DNA of 34,242 bases from an uncultured Opitutia bacterium (GTDB taxonomy: Bacteria; Verrucomicrobiota; Verrucomicrobiia; Opitutales; UBA953), in assembly GCA_903868455.1 (NCBI GenBank), contig CAIPVK010000037.1, forward strand, positions 1 to 34,242, read 5' to 3'. Both the position numbers and the translations under genes were made by a program. The stretch's first letter is position 1; each line of letters begins with the position of its first letter. Below the pieces are notes generated by a model, which was given only the letters and a program-made list of their open reading frames with translations, ran no database searches and had not been told where the DNA came from. Shown one piece after another: positions 16,961 to 25,400 of the stretch.

Positions 16961-16998
16961 CTCGCTCCCCGCTCCCCGCTCCCCGCTCCTCACTCCTC
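16961..16998 (-). repeat. Heptamer tandem repeat array, right arm of intergenic pair 2
   Basis: On the plus strand the units are CTCGCTC, three CCCGCTC, CTCACTC and a partial CTC, i.e. the GNGGAGY heptamer in minus orientation. The stop codon of the response regulator (16997-16999) overlaps the array. Together with 16798-16864 it makes an inverted pair around a 96-bp spacer that contains no recognisable gene. Confidence 0.8.
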
Positions 16999-17728
16999 AA
17001 CGTCCCGGCTCATACCAATACCCGATGCCGTGGATCGTTCGGAAGCAGGCGAGGCTCTCGCCGTTCTTGCCGAAGAGGTCGCGGATCTTCACCACGTACT
17101 GGTCGAGCGAGCGGCTTCGGATGTTCGCGTGCTCGCCCCAGACCGCGTGGATGAGGGCGTGGCGGCTGACGATCACCCCGGGGTTCGCCTGCAGGTGGAA
17201 GAGGATGCCGAGCTCCTTGCGCCCGATCTTGCCGCGGCCGCCGCCGCTGAACTCCACCTCGAGCCGGTCCGGGTGCACGTTGGCCGCGCCGAAGGCGAAG
17301 GCGCCGGTGGCGAGCTCGGTGTTGCGCGTCAGGCGGCCGTCGCCCGCGGTCTCGGTGCGCCGGAGGACGGCGCGCAGGCGGGCGACCAGCTCGGCGCGCT
17401 CGAAGGGCTTGCGCACATAGTCGTCCGCCCCGGCGTCGAGCGCCTGGCAGATGACCGCCGGGCTGTCCGTCGCCGAGAGGATCACGACCGCCGGCGGCGT
17501 GGGCAGCTTGCGGACGCGGGCCAGGACCTCGAGACCGTTCAGGTCGGGCAGGGAGAGGTCGAGAAGCACGAGCGAGACATGCTCCTTCTCGACGTGGCGG
17601 AGGAAGCTGGCGGCTTTGTGGAAGAGATGGGTGGCGAAACCGTTGGTGCCGAGTTGGTCCGCGAGCAGGGTTGCCAGGCTGCGGTCATCCTCGACGACGG
17701 CCACCACGGCTTTCTGCTTGGGGTTCAT
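16997..17728 (-). CDS. OmpR/PhoB-family response regulator (orphan)
   Basis: A 243-residue two-component regulator. The receiver domain (about 8-123) has the acidic pocket E13-D14-D15, phosphoacceptor D57 in LLDLSLPDLNG, the switch residues S85/T87 in LSATD and K107 in RKPF. The C-terminal winged-helix domain (about 165-240) has GRKELGILFHL, the recognition region RSRSLDQYVVKIRDLFG and the wing TIHGIGYWYEP. The start is ATG 17728 (MNPKQKAVVAVVEDD), which directly opens the receiver; the longer frame upstream has no homology. No histidine kinase gene is nearby, so it is an orphan in this window. It is divergent from the giant autotransporter pair, with a 384-bp region between starts, which makes control of those genes a reasonable but unproven inference. 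Confidence 0.93.
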   Translation of the reverse strand: MNPKQKAVVAVVEDDRSLATLLADQLGTNGFATHLFHKAASFLRHVEKEHVSLVLLDLSLPDLNGLEVLARVRKLPTPPAVVILSATDSPAVICQALDAGADDYVRKPFERAELVARLRAVLRRTETAGDGRLTRNTELATGAFAFGAANVHPDRLEVEFSGGGRGKIGRKELGILFHLQANPGVIVSRHALIHAVWGEHANIRSRSLDQYVVKIRDLFGKNGESLACFRTIHGIGYWYEPGR

Positions 17729-17797
17729 GCAGGCCTGGGGCGGGGTAAGACTGCGGGGTAGGCCTAACGGATACTTTGGCCGAGGGGCTCGGACAAG

Positions 17798-17815
17798 TGT
17801 AAATCCGATTGTAAA
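17798..17815. promoter_or_regulatory. TGTAAA direct repeat, candidate OmpR-type regulator site
   Basis: TGTAAA occurs at 17798-17803 and again at 17810-17815, a 12-bp period in an otherwise GC-rich context, 70-88 bp upstream of the response regulator start. OmpR/PhoB regulators bind tandem half-sites with 10-11-bp spacing, so this is close but not exact. It could serve autoregulation. Confidence 0.3.
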
Positions 17816-17843
17816 ACCCCTTCCACCCGTCCACGCTTGGCAT

Positions 17844-18065
17844 GTGGACGACCGTCTTCGCCGCCGCCTGACGCGCTCCTTGGTCATCCTCATGTTGATC
17901 ACCGCCCTGTGGGGGGCTTGGGTCATGGCCAAGAACGGGGGTCGACGGGGCCGTATCGGCATCCCCAAGGACCCACAAAAAGTTTCACAAGTGATTAATA
18001 ATCATAGTTTTGTGGAAATATATTCTTATTTATATCCCGGTCCCGCCCGGGGAATCGCAGTTTGA
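17844..18065 (+). CDS. Questionable small membrane protein (73 aa, GTG start)
   Basis: From GTG 17844 an open frame encodes 73 residues with a basic N-terminus (MDDRLRRRLTRS), one hydrophobic segment (about 13-28, LVILMLITALWGAWVM) and a polar tail. The single-helix pattern is gene-like. However, the 3' half runs through the AT-rich island that looks like the autotransporter promoter, and there is no Shine-Dalgarno. ATG 17892 is an alternative start. It could be a real small protein or chance. Confidence 0.2.
   Translation: MDDRLRRRLTRSLVILMLITALWGAWVMAKNGGRRGRIGIPKDPQKVSQVINNHSFVEIYSYLYPGPARGIAV
17976..18036 (+). promoter_or_regulatory. AT-rich island with palindrome, likely autotransporter promoter region
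   Basis: About 60 bp is mostly A/T in a window that is otherwise very GC-rich. It includes the perfect palindrome TGATTA-A-TAATCA (17992-18004), TTTTGT at 18008-18013 and TATATC at 18031-18036 with a 17-bp spacer, a plausible though weak sigma-70-like pair. It lies 77-137 bp upstream of the first autotransporter gene. Confidence 0.45.
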
Positions 18066-18112
18066 CACCCCTTCACCCCCTCCAAGACACTCCTCATCCC
18101 TACTTTGGCCCC

Positions 18113-21100
18113 ATGAGACTCACCAAGACCGCCTTGGTTGCCGCCGCCTGCGCGCTGACCGCTTTCCAAGTCCGAGCCCAGGCCCAAGTAGGCCCCGTCA
18201 CCGTCCTCGACCCCGCCATCACGATCGCGGTCGACACCACCCTGACCAATCCCGCCGGGGGAGGCACCATCGCCATCACGCCGGGTGCGACCCTGACGAT
18301 CTTCAGCGAGTATGCCACGACGGTCGACGCCGCCTTCCTCGAGAACGGCGACACCGCCGCCGCCAACCTGACCCCCGTCGACGGCGTCGTCTTCAAGGTC
18401 GATCCGCTCACCGGTCTCCCGACGGGCGGCAACGTCGTCAAGGAGGGCGGAGGCGTCCTCCAGATCAACTCATGGACCGTCCTTTCCGGCACCCAGCGCG
18501 CCGGCACGGCCTGGTGGGCCGACACCGACGGCGCCCTCGGCTACGACGATCCTTTCACCGCCTCCTCCCACCTCGTCGGGGGCGACAGCATCAGCGATCT
18601 CCAGCCCACCGTCACGGGCGATCCCGACGGCCGCAACGCCACCCGCCTCAACGGCCTGCAGGGCACCTTCACCATCAACCAGGGCACGGTCCGCCTCGCG
18701 GGCTTCCTCAACGTCTGGCACGATCAGGGCGACAACGACACCATCAACCTCGCCCCGCTCGGCCCTCCCCCTCGCTTCACCGTCGAGAACGCCGACCAAG
18801 CCCCGCTGCTCTCGCAGCGCATGACCGGGGTCTCCGCCATCATCCTCAACGGTTCGTCCGTCCTTGAGCTGACGAACTCGCCGCTCAATATCCCGACCGG
18901 CACCTCCAACGTCGTCACCCAGGGCAACGCCCTGCGCGTCCAGTACCTTCGCAACCTGCAGGCCGGCCTCGACGCCGACACCGGCGCGGAGCACGACCAG
19001 ATCCAGACCGAGCTCGTCGTCGGCACCACTTCCGAGTACCGCGCCCTCGTCCACATCGACCAAGGCCGCACCGGCTCCATCGGCATCCTCGCCGGCGCGG
19101 GAGACGTGGTGAAGTCCGGCGCGGGCGATTTCCTCGTCATCAACGAGTCGCGCCTCACCGGCAACGTCACGGTCGCGGGCGGCCGTCTCATCCTCGATTC
19201 CGCCGAGGGGCGCGCCCTCGCCAGCGCGGCGAGCGTCACGCTGGCCGGCACGGTCGACGCCACCGACCTCGCCGCGGCCTCCGACACCGCCATCTCCACC
19301 GGCTCCCGCCGCGGCGCCCATGTCCGCTACCTCGAGCAGGACATCGACACCAACGGCGACGGGATCGACGAGCCCCGTTACAAGCCCGCCTACGCCCCCG
19401 CCCCCGGCACCCGGATCCTCACGTCCGTCGACGCCGCCGGGGTCATCACCTGGTCCGAGACGCTCTCCGGCGCCGAGCTCGAGATCCGCGGCGACCAGAC
19501 GATCCGCAACTTCCAGTCCAACTTCGCCCTGTCGGCCGCGCCCGACACCGCCGGCACCTTCGCCAACACCGCCGCCTCCGCCGTCCAGCGCGCGGCCGAC
19601 GTCACCAACCGCGGCGAGCTCGTCATCGCCGGCACCGGCAAGGGCGCCGCCGTCATCCTCGGCGGCCATTCCCTCACCGTCCGGCAGGACAAGGGCCGCG
19701 ACGGCCTCTACGAGGGCAAGATCCTCGGCGGCTTCGACTACGCCGCCACGCTGACCGACGAGGGCGCCGGCTCCTACCTGCTCGCCTTCGACGCGCTGCC
19801 CTCCTTCGGCACCTTCCAGCTCCGCGTCACCGGCTCGGAGGATGGCGCCGCGCCGCGACTCACCGCCGCGACCGACGTCACCTCGGCCGACGAGATCCGC
19901 TCCAACATCGCCTCCGCCCTGGGCATCGCCCCCGCCTCCGTCACCGTCACCGACGTCAGCGCCCTGACCGGCGACGCCCTCGCCTGGCGCGTAGACGTCG
20001 GCGCCTCGGGCACCCTCGACCAGGCCCTCAACCTCCGCGCCGGACGCCTCGTCCTCGACGCGACGTCCGCCGACGCCAAGCTCGCGCTCAACCTCGAGGA
20101 GTCGACCTTCGGCGAGATCGAGACCCGCGCCGGCGCCCTCATCGTCAACGCCGTCGGGCTCGGCAACTCCCGCGTCAACGTCGCCTCCGGCGAGCTCCGC
20201 CTCTTCCAGAACGACACCGGCACGCTCGAGGCCTCCGTCCTCGGCGCCGGCACCCTCCGCGTCGTGGCCTTCGCGGAGATCGACAACGGCTCGGGCACGC
20301 CCATCCAGATCAACTCCGAGGGCACGCGCGGCACGCTCAACTTCGCCCAGCAGCAGCTCGGCTTCACCGGCGAGCTCGTGGTCAACGACGGCGTCAACGT
20401 CTCCCTCTCCGCGGTCGGCGGCCCCGGCGCGATCGTCGACACGCTCGCCAACGCCTCCGCCATCACGCTCGACGGCCAGGGCGGGCCCGGCTCCACGCTC
20501 AGCTTCAACGACACCAACCAGCTCGTCCGCAACCTCTCCGGCGACGCCGCCTCGCGCATCGAGCTCGGCCGCGGGACGATGACGCTCGTGCAGGCCGACG
20601 GCTCGCGACGGTTCCTCGGCGAGATCACCGGCGTGGGCAGCATCCTCAAGGAGGGCTCGGCCGACTTCGCCTTCCGCGGCGTCGACGCCCTCGGCGTCGC
20701 CGGCAGCGACTTCACCGGCGCCCTCGCCGTCCGCCAGGGCTCCGTCTCGCTCGCCACCGCCGACACCCTGCGCTCCGTCTCCGGCGTCGCGCTCGTCTCG
20801 GGCGCCACGCTCGCCTCCTCCGGGACCAACCAGACCTTGGGGGCGCTCTTCGGCGAGGCCGGCAGCACCGTCAACCTCGGCGCCGCCACCCTGAGCGTCG
20901 GCTTCACGCCGGCCCAGCTCGCGGCCTTCCGCCAGCAGCTCGAGACCTCCTTCGGCCTGCAGCTCACCCTGGCCCACAACTACCTCGGCACGACCGGGAA
21001 CGCCTACGACCTGCTCCGCTTCACGCCCCCGCTCGCCGCCTCGCGCCTGCTCGAGGCGGGCGACCTCGACCGCACCCCGCTCAACATCACGGTGGGCGAG

Positions 21101-24100
21101 GAGATCGACTTCCTGGCCGGCGACCTCGGCATGGCCGACCAGACCCGCATCTACCTCGAGCGCGTGCTCTACCGCCTCGACCGCGACGGCGACGGCTCCA
21201 TCTCCGCCGGGGAGGAGGCGACCGCCGCCGCGTCCGCCGCCACCCTCGGCTTCGCCGGCTCGATCATCGCCACCGGCGCAAACCAGTCCGTCGCCTTCGG
21301 GGGCGAAACCGTCGTCGCCAAGGTCGCCCTCAGCAAGACGGGTTGGGAGACGCTCCGCCTGCTCGGATCCTCCAACCAGCTCGGCGGCGCCGCCGTGGTC
21401 GTCCGACAGGGCGTCCTCGAGGCCGCGCCCGCCGCCCTCGCCACCGCGGGCTCGGTCGTCGTCCTCGCCAACTCCGCCACGCTCGACCTCGACGGCGACG
21501 GCGACATCGACGCCGACCTCGCCCTCGGCGGCGTGGATGTCAACAACGACGGCGCCTTCGACGACGCCGACCGCGTCGTCGACGGGACGCTCGCCCTTTT
21601 CGTCGACGCGGGCTCCGTCGACTGGACCCTGCCCATCCTCGGCGACGGCAACCTGCGCAAGACCGGCGCCGGCACCCTCAGGCTCTCGCCCACCTCGGCC
21701 CTCCACACGGGCCTGACCGAGGTCGAGGGCGGCACGCTCGAGCTTACGCTCCTCCGCGCCTCGGCCGACCCCCTCGTGCTCGACGCCACGCTCGGCGCCG
21801 CCACCGTCTCGGCCGACGCCACCCTCGCCCTGCGCACCGACTCGGCACTTACCGGCGTCGGCACCGACTTCGCCTATGTCGCCGCCGGCGGCATCGCGGG
21901 CGACGGCACCCTGGCCAAGCTCGGCCGCGGGACCCTCTCCATCGACGGCTCGCTCGTCGCCGTGACCGGCGGTCTCCGCGTCGACGGCCTCGGCGCGCCC
22001 CTCACCACCCTTTCCCTCGACGTGCGCGAGGGCGCCTTGCGCTTCACCGGCGAGCTGCCCTTCGGCGGCTTCGTCGGCCGCTCCGCCATCGCCGAGGGCG
22101 CCGCCCTTGTCCTCGACCTCGACGCGGGCGACACCGCGACGCTCTCCGCAGAGCTCTCCGGCGCCGGCACGCTGCGTCGCACCGGCGCGGGCGTCCTCGC
22201 CCTCGACACCGACCCGACCTACGCCGCGCCCGCCACCCTCGGGTCGCTCGGCTTCACCGGCAGCCTCGAGCTCGCCGGAGGCGAGACCTCGATCGAGAAC
22301 GCCGGCGCCTTCGCCAACGCCAAGGTCGCCGTGCTCGGCGCGGGAACCACGCTCACCCTCCGCGCCGGCGCCTATCGCTTCGCCGGCCTGACCGGCGAGG
22401 CTGGCACGATCTTCGCCCTCGACCCCGCGACCGTCCTCACGCTCGACGTCACGACGCCCGCCGGCGCCGCCACGCCCCGCCTCGACACCTTCCTCGGCCG
22501 GTTCACCGGCTCGGGCGACCTTGTGAAGACGGGCGACGGCATCCTCAGCCTCGAGCCCGACGCGGCCAACGCGCTCGGCGGCATCACCGTCGCCGCCGGC
22601 ACGCTCCGCGCCAGCATCGACGGCATCGGCTCGGCCACCTCCCTGGCCGTGGACGCCGGCGCGTTCCTCGAGTTCAACGTGGCCACCGGCGCCGACGAGA
22701 CCTACCTCGCCGCCATCACGGGCGCCGGCGCGGTCTCCAAGTTCGGTGACGGCATCCTCCGCCTCCTCGGCGACTCGACCCTGTCCACCGGCGACCTGCG
22801 CGTCCTCGGCGGCGCCTTGGTCGTCGACGACCGCCGCGTCGGCGGCGTCATCCCCGCGGCCGCCGTCTCCGAGGGCGCGACCCTCGAGGTCCTGCTCACC
22901 GGCGACCGCAGCCTCGCCTCCCAGGTCACCGGAGCCGGCAACCTCGCCTTCGACGGCGACGGCGTCGCCCGGACCGTCACCCTTCTCAACGCGCCCGCCC
23001 ACACCGGGCTCGTCTCCCTCAAGGGCCTCGCCTCGCTCGCCTTTGACGCCGCCGTCGGCGACGTCACCCTCGGCGGCTTGGCCGCCGACACCGGCAGCGT
23101 CGTGACGCTCAACGGTGGCCAGACGCTGACCCTCGACCAGACCTCCGACGGGTCGTTCCTCGGCTCCTTCGCCGGTTCCGGCAACCTCGTCATCCAGGGC
23201 GAGGGCGTCTTCGCCTACGAGGCCGACTCGGGCGACCTCGGCGCCTTCGGCGGCACCGTCACGGTCGACGGCGGCAAGCTGCAGGTCGGCGTGGCCAACA
23301 CCAAGGAAATCGCCCTCGCGGACGGCTCCACCCTCCTGATCGACGTCGCCGATCCCCTCGCGACCGCGGCCTACGCCGGCCAGCTCGAGGTGCTCTCCGG
23401 CACCGCCTCGCTCGTCAAGGTGGGCGCGGGCACGCTCGACCTCACCGCCGGTATCCCGCGCGACCCCCTGTCGCCCGGCGGCATCGACACCCTGACCGTC
23501 TCCGAGGGTCGCGTCCTCGCCGGCGTGGTGGCCGGCGCCATCCTCGACGGCGCCGACATCATCCTGGCCGACGGCGGCTCGCTCGCCGTCTCCGTCGCCG
23601 CCGACACCACCGTCTCCATCACCGAGCTGATCACCTCGGATGGCTCCGGCGGCGGCGCCTTCGAGAAGGACGGCGCCGGCACGCTCGTGCTCGAGAAGGG
23701 GACTTCCACCGCCGACCTGACCGTCACGGCCGGCACCCTCCAGCTCGGCCTCCCCGCCGCGACCGCCGCGGTCGGGGGCGATGTCACCGTCGCGACCGGT
23801 GCCGCGCTCACCGGCGCGGGTTCCGTCTCCGGCGACCTCGCCAACGCGGGCACCCTCGCTCCGGGGTATTCCCCGGGCACGCTCACCGTCGCGGGCGATT
23901 TCACCAACTCCGGCAACCTGGTCATGGAGCTCGGCGCCGCCGACAATGACCGCATCCGGTTCGCGGGCGCCGCCACCCTCAATGACGCCGGGACCGGGAC
24001 GCTCGAGCTCGTCCGCTTCGGCGCAGGTTCCCTCTTCGGCCGCCGAGCCGACCTTCTTGTCGACACGGCCTCGCCCGGCGCCCCCAGCTTCGTCGACGCC

Positions 24101-25378
24101 GGATCAGGCGCGCGCTTCGCCGATGTCGTCACGCGCACCTCGGACAACCTGCGCACCCTGGTCTTCTACCCCTCCTCCCTCGCGTCCGATCCCCGCCTCG
24201 CGGTGAGCGGCCTCGCGCGCGACGGCGAGGTGGCCGCCTATGCCGTCCGATCGGACGCCGAGTACGCCGCGCTCCTCGCCGGCAATCCCTACCTCGCGAC
24301 CATCCAGGCCGCCGCCCGCGTCGACCTCGTCGCCGACCCGGTCGACGGCGCCATCAGCCGCTCCACGCTCGCCGGCACCTTCACCGCCTTCGGCGCCCGC
24401 CTCGCGGTGCTCTCGGACGACGCCCTGCGCACGGCCGTGGCGAACTTCTCGCCGCGCGGCCATGCCGCCGCCCTCTCCGGAGCGGTCGCAGGATTCCGCT
24501 CGCACGCCGACACCCTCCAGCGCCGGCTCGAGCAGCGCCGGTTCGACGGCGCCGACATGTCGGTCAAGTCCAACGACTGGTTCGTCGACGCGACCGCCGG
24601 CCAGCTCGACCTCGACAACGGCGGCGAGGCCCGCAACAGCGGCGCCACCGCCGGCCTGATCCGCCCCATGGGCGTGGACGGTTACTGGGCCGTCACCCTC
24701 GGGGTCGAGACGCTCGACGCCGAGGCCGGTTCGGCCGGTTACAAGGGCGCCGGCTTCCGCGTCGGAGGCGCCGTGGGCGTGATGAACGTCAACCGCACCC
24801 TCTCCCTCGACGCCGGCGTCTCCCTCGCCTCGCTCTCCGGAGACCTCTCGCGCAGCTCGCTGCTGGGCGGCTCCAATGTCACCGATCCCTCGGCCACCGG
24901 CATCGGCCTCTGGGTCAGGGGCTCCGCCGCCGTCGCCGTGGGCGACCTCGCGCTGACACCCTTCGTCTCCCTGGAGCATTCCAAGACCTCGCTCGACGCC
25001 ACCCGAGAGTCCAACCCCGGCGATTCCCTGGCCGTGTCCGACATCGACCATACCCAGACCGCCGCCCGCGCCGGCTTCGGCCTTCACCGCAGCTGGGTCT
25101 CGGATGCCGGCGACTGGCGCTATCGCCTCGGTCTGGAGGTCGCCTACGCCCTCCAGCTCGACGGCGACGACGCGACCATCGTCTCCAGCCACGCCCAGCT
25201 CGGCGGCGGCGACGTCTCCTCGACCTTCGGCGTCCTGCCCGGCGACGGCCTCTCCGTCGCCCCCACGTTCACCTTCGGCCCCTCGCCGGACAGCACCTTC
25301 ACCCTCGGCCTGCGCCTCGAGCAGGGTTCCGAGGGCGAGGCCACCTCGCTCCAGCTCGGCTATCGCCGCAAGTTCTGA
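18113..25378 (+). CDS. Giant type Va autotransporter with beta-strand-repeat passenger (paralogue A)
   Basis: A 2421-residue surface protein. Residues 1-24 are a signal peptide (MRLTKTALVAAACALTAFQVRAQAQ). The long passenger contains about eleven autotransporter-associated beta-strand repeats (pattern G-x-G-x-L-x-K-x-G-x-G-x-L-x-L...GGxL; e.g. GDGNLRKTGAGTLRL, GSGDLVKTGDGILSL), expected to fold as a right-handed beta-helix outside the cell. Three stretches carry EF-hand/dockerin-like Asp loops: residues 410-420, 1023-1034 and a pair at 1125-1135/1142-1153. A conserved FNDTNQLVRNL is at 798. A helical linker (RSHADTLQRRLEQRRFDGAD) precedes the C-terminal beta-barrel (about 2150-2421), which ends with the outer-membrane signature terminal Phe (GYRRKF). 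The start ATG 18113 is chosen for the signal peptide; the frame is open from 18062. It is followed after 22 bp by a paralogue. Substrate or adhesion target is unknown. Confidence 0.9.
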   Translation: MRLTKTALVAAACALTAFQVRAQAQVGPVTVLDPAITIAVDTTLTNPAGGGTIAITPGATLTIFSEYATTVDAAFLENGDTAAANLTPVDGVVFKVDPLTGLPTGGNVVKEGGGVLQINSWTVLSGTQRAGTAWWADTDGALGYDDPFTASSHLVGGDSISDLQPTVTGDPDGRNATRLNGLQGTFTINQGTVRLAGFLNVWHDQGDNDTINLAPLGPPPRFTVENADQAPLLSQRMTGVSAIILNGSSVLELTNSPLNIPTGTSNVVTQGNALRVQYLRNLQAGLDADTGAEHDQIQTELVVGTTSEYRALVHIDQGRTGSIGILAGAGDVVKSGAGDFLVINESRLTGNVTVAGGRLILDSAEGRALASAASVTLAGTVDATDLAAASDTAISTGSRRGAHVRYLEQDIDTNGDGIDEPRYKPAYAPAPGTRILTSVDAAGVITWSETLSGAELEIRGDQTIRNFQSNFALSAAPDTAGTFANTAASAVQRAADVTNRGELVIAGTGKGAAVILGGHSLTVRQDKGRDGLYEGKILGGFDYAATLTDEGAGSYLLAFDALPSFGTFQLRVTGSEDGAAPRLTAATDVTSADEIRSNIASALGIAPASVTVTDVSALTGDALAWRVDVGASGTLDQALNLRAGRLVLDATSADAKLALNLEESTFGEIETRAGALIVNAVGLGNSRVNVASGELRLFQNDTGTLEASVLGAGTLRVVAFAEIDNGSGTPIQINSEGTRGTLNFAQQQLGFTGELVVNDGVNVSLSAVGGPGAIVDTLANASAITLDGQGGPGSTLSFNDTNQLVRNLSGDAASRIELGRGTMTLVQADGSRRFLGEITGVGSILKEGSADFAFRGVDALGVAGSDFTGALAVRQGSVSLATADTLRSVSGVALVSGATLASSGTNQTLGALFGEAGSTVNLGAATLSVGFTPAQLAAFRQQLETSFGLQLTLAHNYLGTTGNAYDLLRFTPPLAASRLLEAGDLDRTPLNITVGEEIDFLAGDLGMADQTRIYLERVLYRLDRDGDGSISAGEEATAAASAATLGFAGSIIATGANQSVAFGGETVVAKVALSKTGWETLRLLGSSNQLGGAAVVVRQGVLEAAPAALATAGSVVVLANSATLDLDGDGDIDADLALGGVDVNNDGAFDDADRVVDGTLALFVDAGSVDWTLPILGDGNLRKTGAGTLRLSPTSALHTGLTEVEGGTLELTLLRASADPLVLDATLGAATVSADATLALRTDSALTGVGTDFAYVAAGGIAGDGTLAKLGRGTLSIDGSLVAVTGGLRVDGLGAPLTTLSLDVREGALRFTGELPFGGFVGRSAIAEGAALVLDLDAGDTATLSAELSGAGTLRRTGAGVLALDTDPTYAAPATLGSLGFTGSLELAGGETSIENAGAFANAKVAVLGAGTTLTLRAGAYRFAGLTGEAGTIFALDPATVLTLDVTTPAGAATPRLDTFLGRFTGSGDLVKTGDGILSLEPDAANALGGITVAAGTLRASIDGIGSATSLAVDAGAFLEFNVATGADETYLAAITGAGAVSKFGDGILRLLGDSTLSTGDLRVLGGALVVDDRRVGGVIPAAAVSEGATLEVLLTGDRSLASQVTGAGNLAFDGDGVARTVTLLNAPAHTGLVSLKGLASLAFDAAVGDVTLGGLAADTGSVVTLNGGQTLTLDQTSDGSFLGSFAGSGNLVIQGEGVFAYEADSGDLGAFGGTVTVDGGKLQVGVANTKEIALADGSTLLIDVADPLATAAYAGQLEVLSGTASLVKVGAGTLDLTAGIPRDPLSPGGIDTLTVSEGRVLAGVVAGAILDGADIILADGGSLAVSVAADTTVSITELITSDGSGGGAFEKDGAGTLVLEKGTSTADLTVTAGTLQLGLPAATAAVGGDVTVATGAALTGAGSVSGDLANAGTLAPGYSPGTLTVAGDFTNSGNLVMELGAADNDRIRFAGAATLNDAGTGTLELVRFGAGSLFGRRADLLVDTASPGAPSFVDAGSGARFADVVTRTSDNLRTLVFYPSSLASDPRLAVSGLARDGEVAAYAVRSDAEYAALLAGNPYLATIQAAARVDLVADPVDGAISRSTLAGTFTAFGARLAVLSDDALRTAVANFSPRGHAAALSGAVAGFRSHADTLQRRLEQRRFDGADMSVKSNDWFVDATAGQLDLDNGGEARNSGATAGLIRPMGVDGYWAVTLGVETLDAEAGSAGYKGAGFRVGGAVGVMNVNRTLSLDAGVSLASLSGDLSRSSLLGGSNVTDPSATGIGLWVRGSAAVAVGDLALTPFVSLEHSKTSLDATRESNPGDSLAVSDIDHTQTAARAGFGLHRSWVSDAGDWRYRLGLEVAYALQLDGDDATIVSSHAQLGGGDVSSTFGVLPGDGLSVAPTFTFGPSPDSTFTLGLRLEQGSEGEATSLQLGYRRKF
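24455..25378 (+). repeat. Direct repeat copy 1: autotransporter C-terminal module
   Basis: A 924-bp segment encoding the linker plus beta-barrel of paralogue A (from RGHAA). It is closely repeated at 30687-31622 in the same orientation, 12 bp longer there. DNA identity is highest in the last 270 bp and in the linker around 24497-24563. Confidence 0.8.
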
Positions 25379-25400
25379 TCCCCCTTCCACGCCCCTTCCC

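Larger units (their letters stand above)
17729..18112. promoter_or_regulatory. Divergent control region between response regulator and autotransporter genes
   Basis: This is the largest gene-poor stretch of the window (384 bp). From left to right it holds a TGTAAA direct repeat (17798-17815), a questionable small open frame (17844-18065), and an AT-rich island (about 17976-18036) with a perfect palindrome (17992-18004). A TTGACA hexamer lies at 18062-18067, 45 bp before the autotransporter ATG, but lacks a fitting -10 box. The layout is that of a shared divergent regulatory region. Confidence 0.5.

Noticed and set aside
16798-16998. CRISPR-like array
   Set aside because: The repeats are 7 bp, contiguous without spacers, and the two arms are in inverted orientation.
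16867-17761. Plus-strand open frames opposite the response regulator
   Set aside because: They run antisense through a well-conserved receiver and winged-helix domain and begin inside the repeat spacer.
17992-18004. FNR-type binding site
   Set aside because: The half-sites TGAT/ATCA are separated by five rather than four bases, so it is listed only as an unassigned palindrome.
18062-18067. Perfect TTGACA -35 box before autotransporter A
   Set aside because: No acceptable -10 box lies 15-19 bp downstream; the AT island upstream is a better promoter candidate.
18470-23002. 1510-codon open frame antisense to autotransporter A
   Set aside because: The product is low-complexity Gly/Glu/Ala/Val-rich with no domain; it arises from the codon bias of the sense strand, which clearly encodes the repeat passenger.
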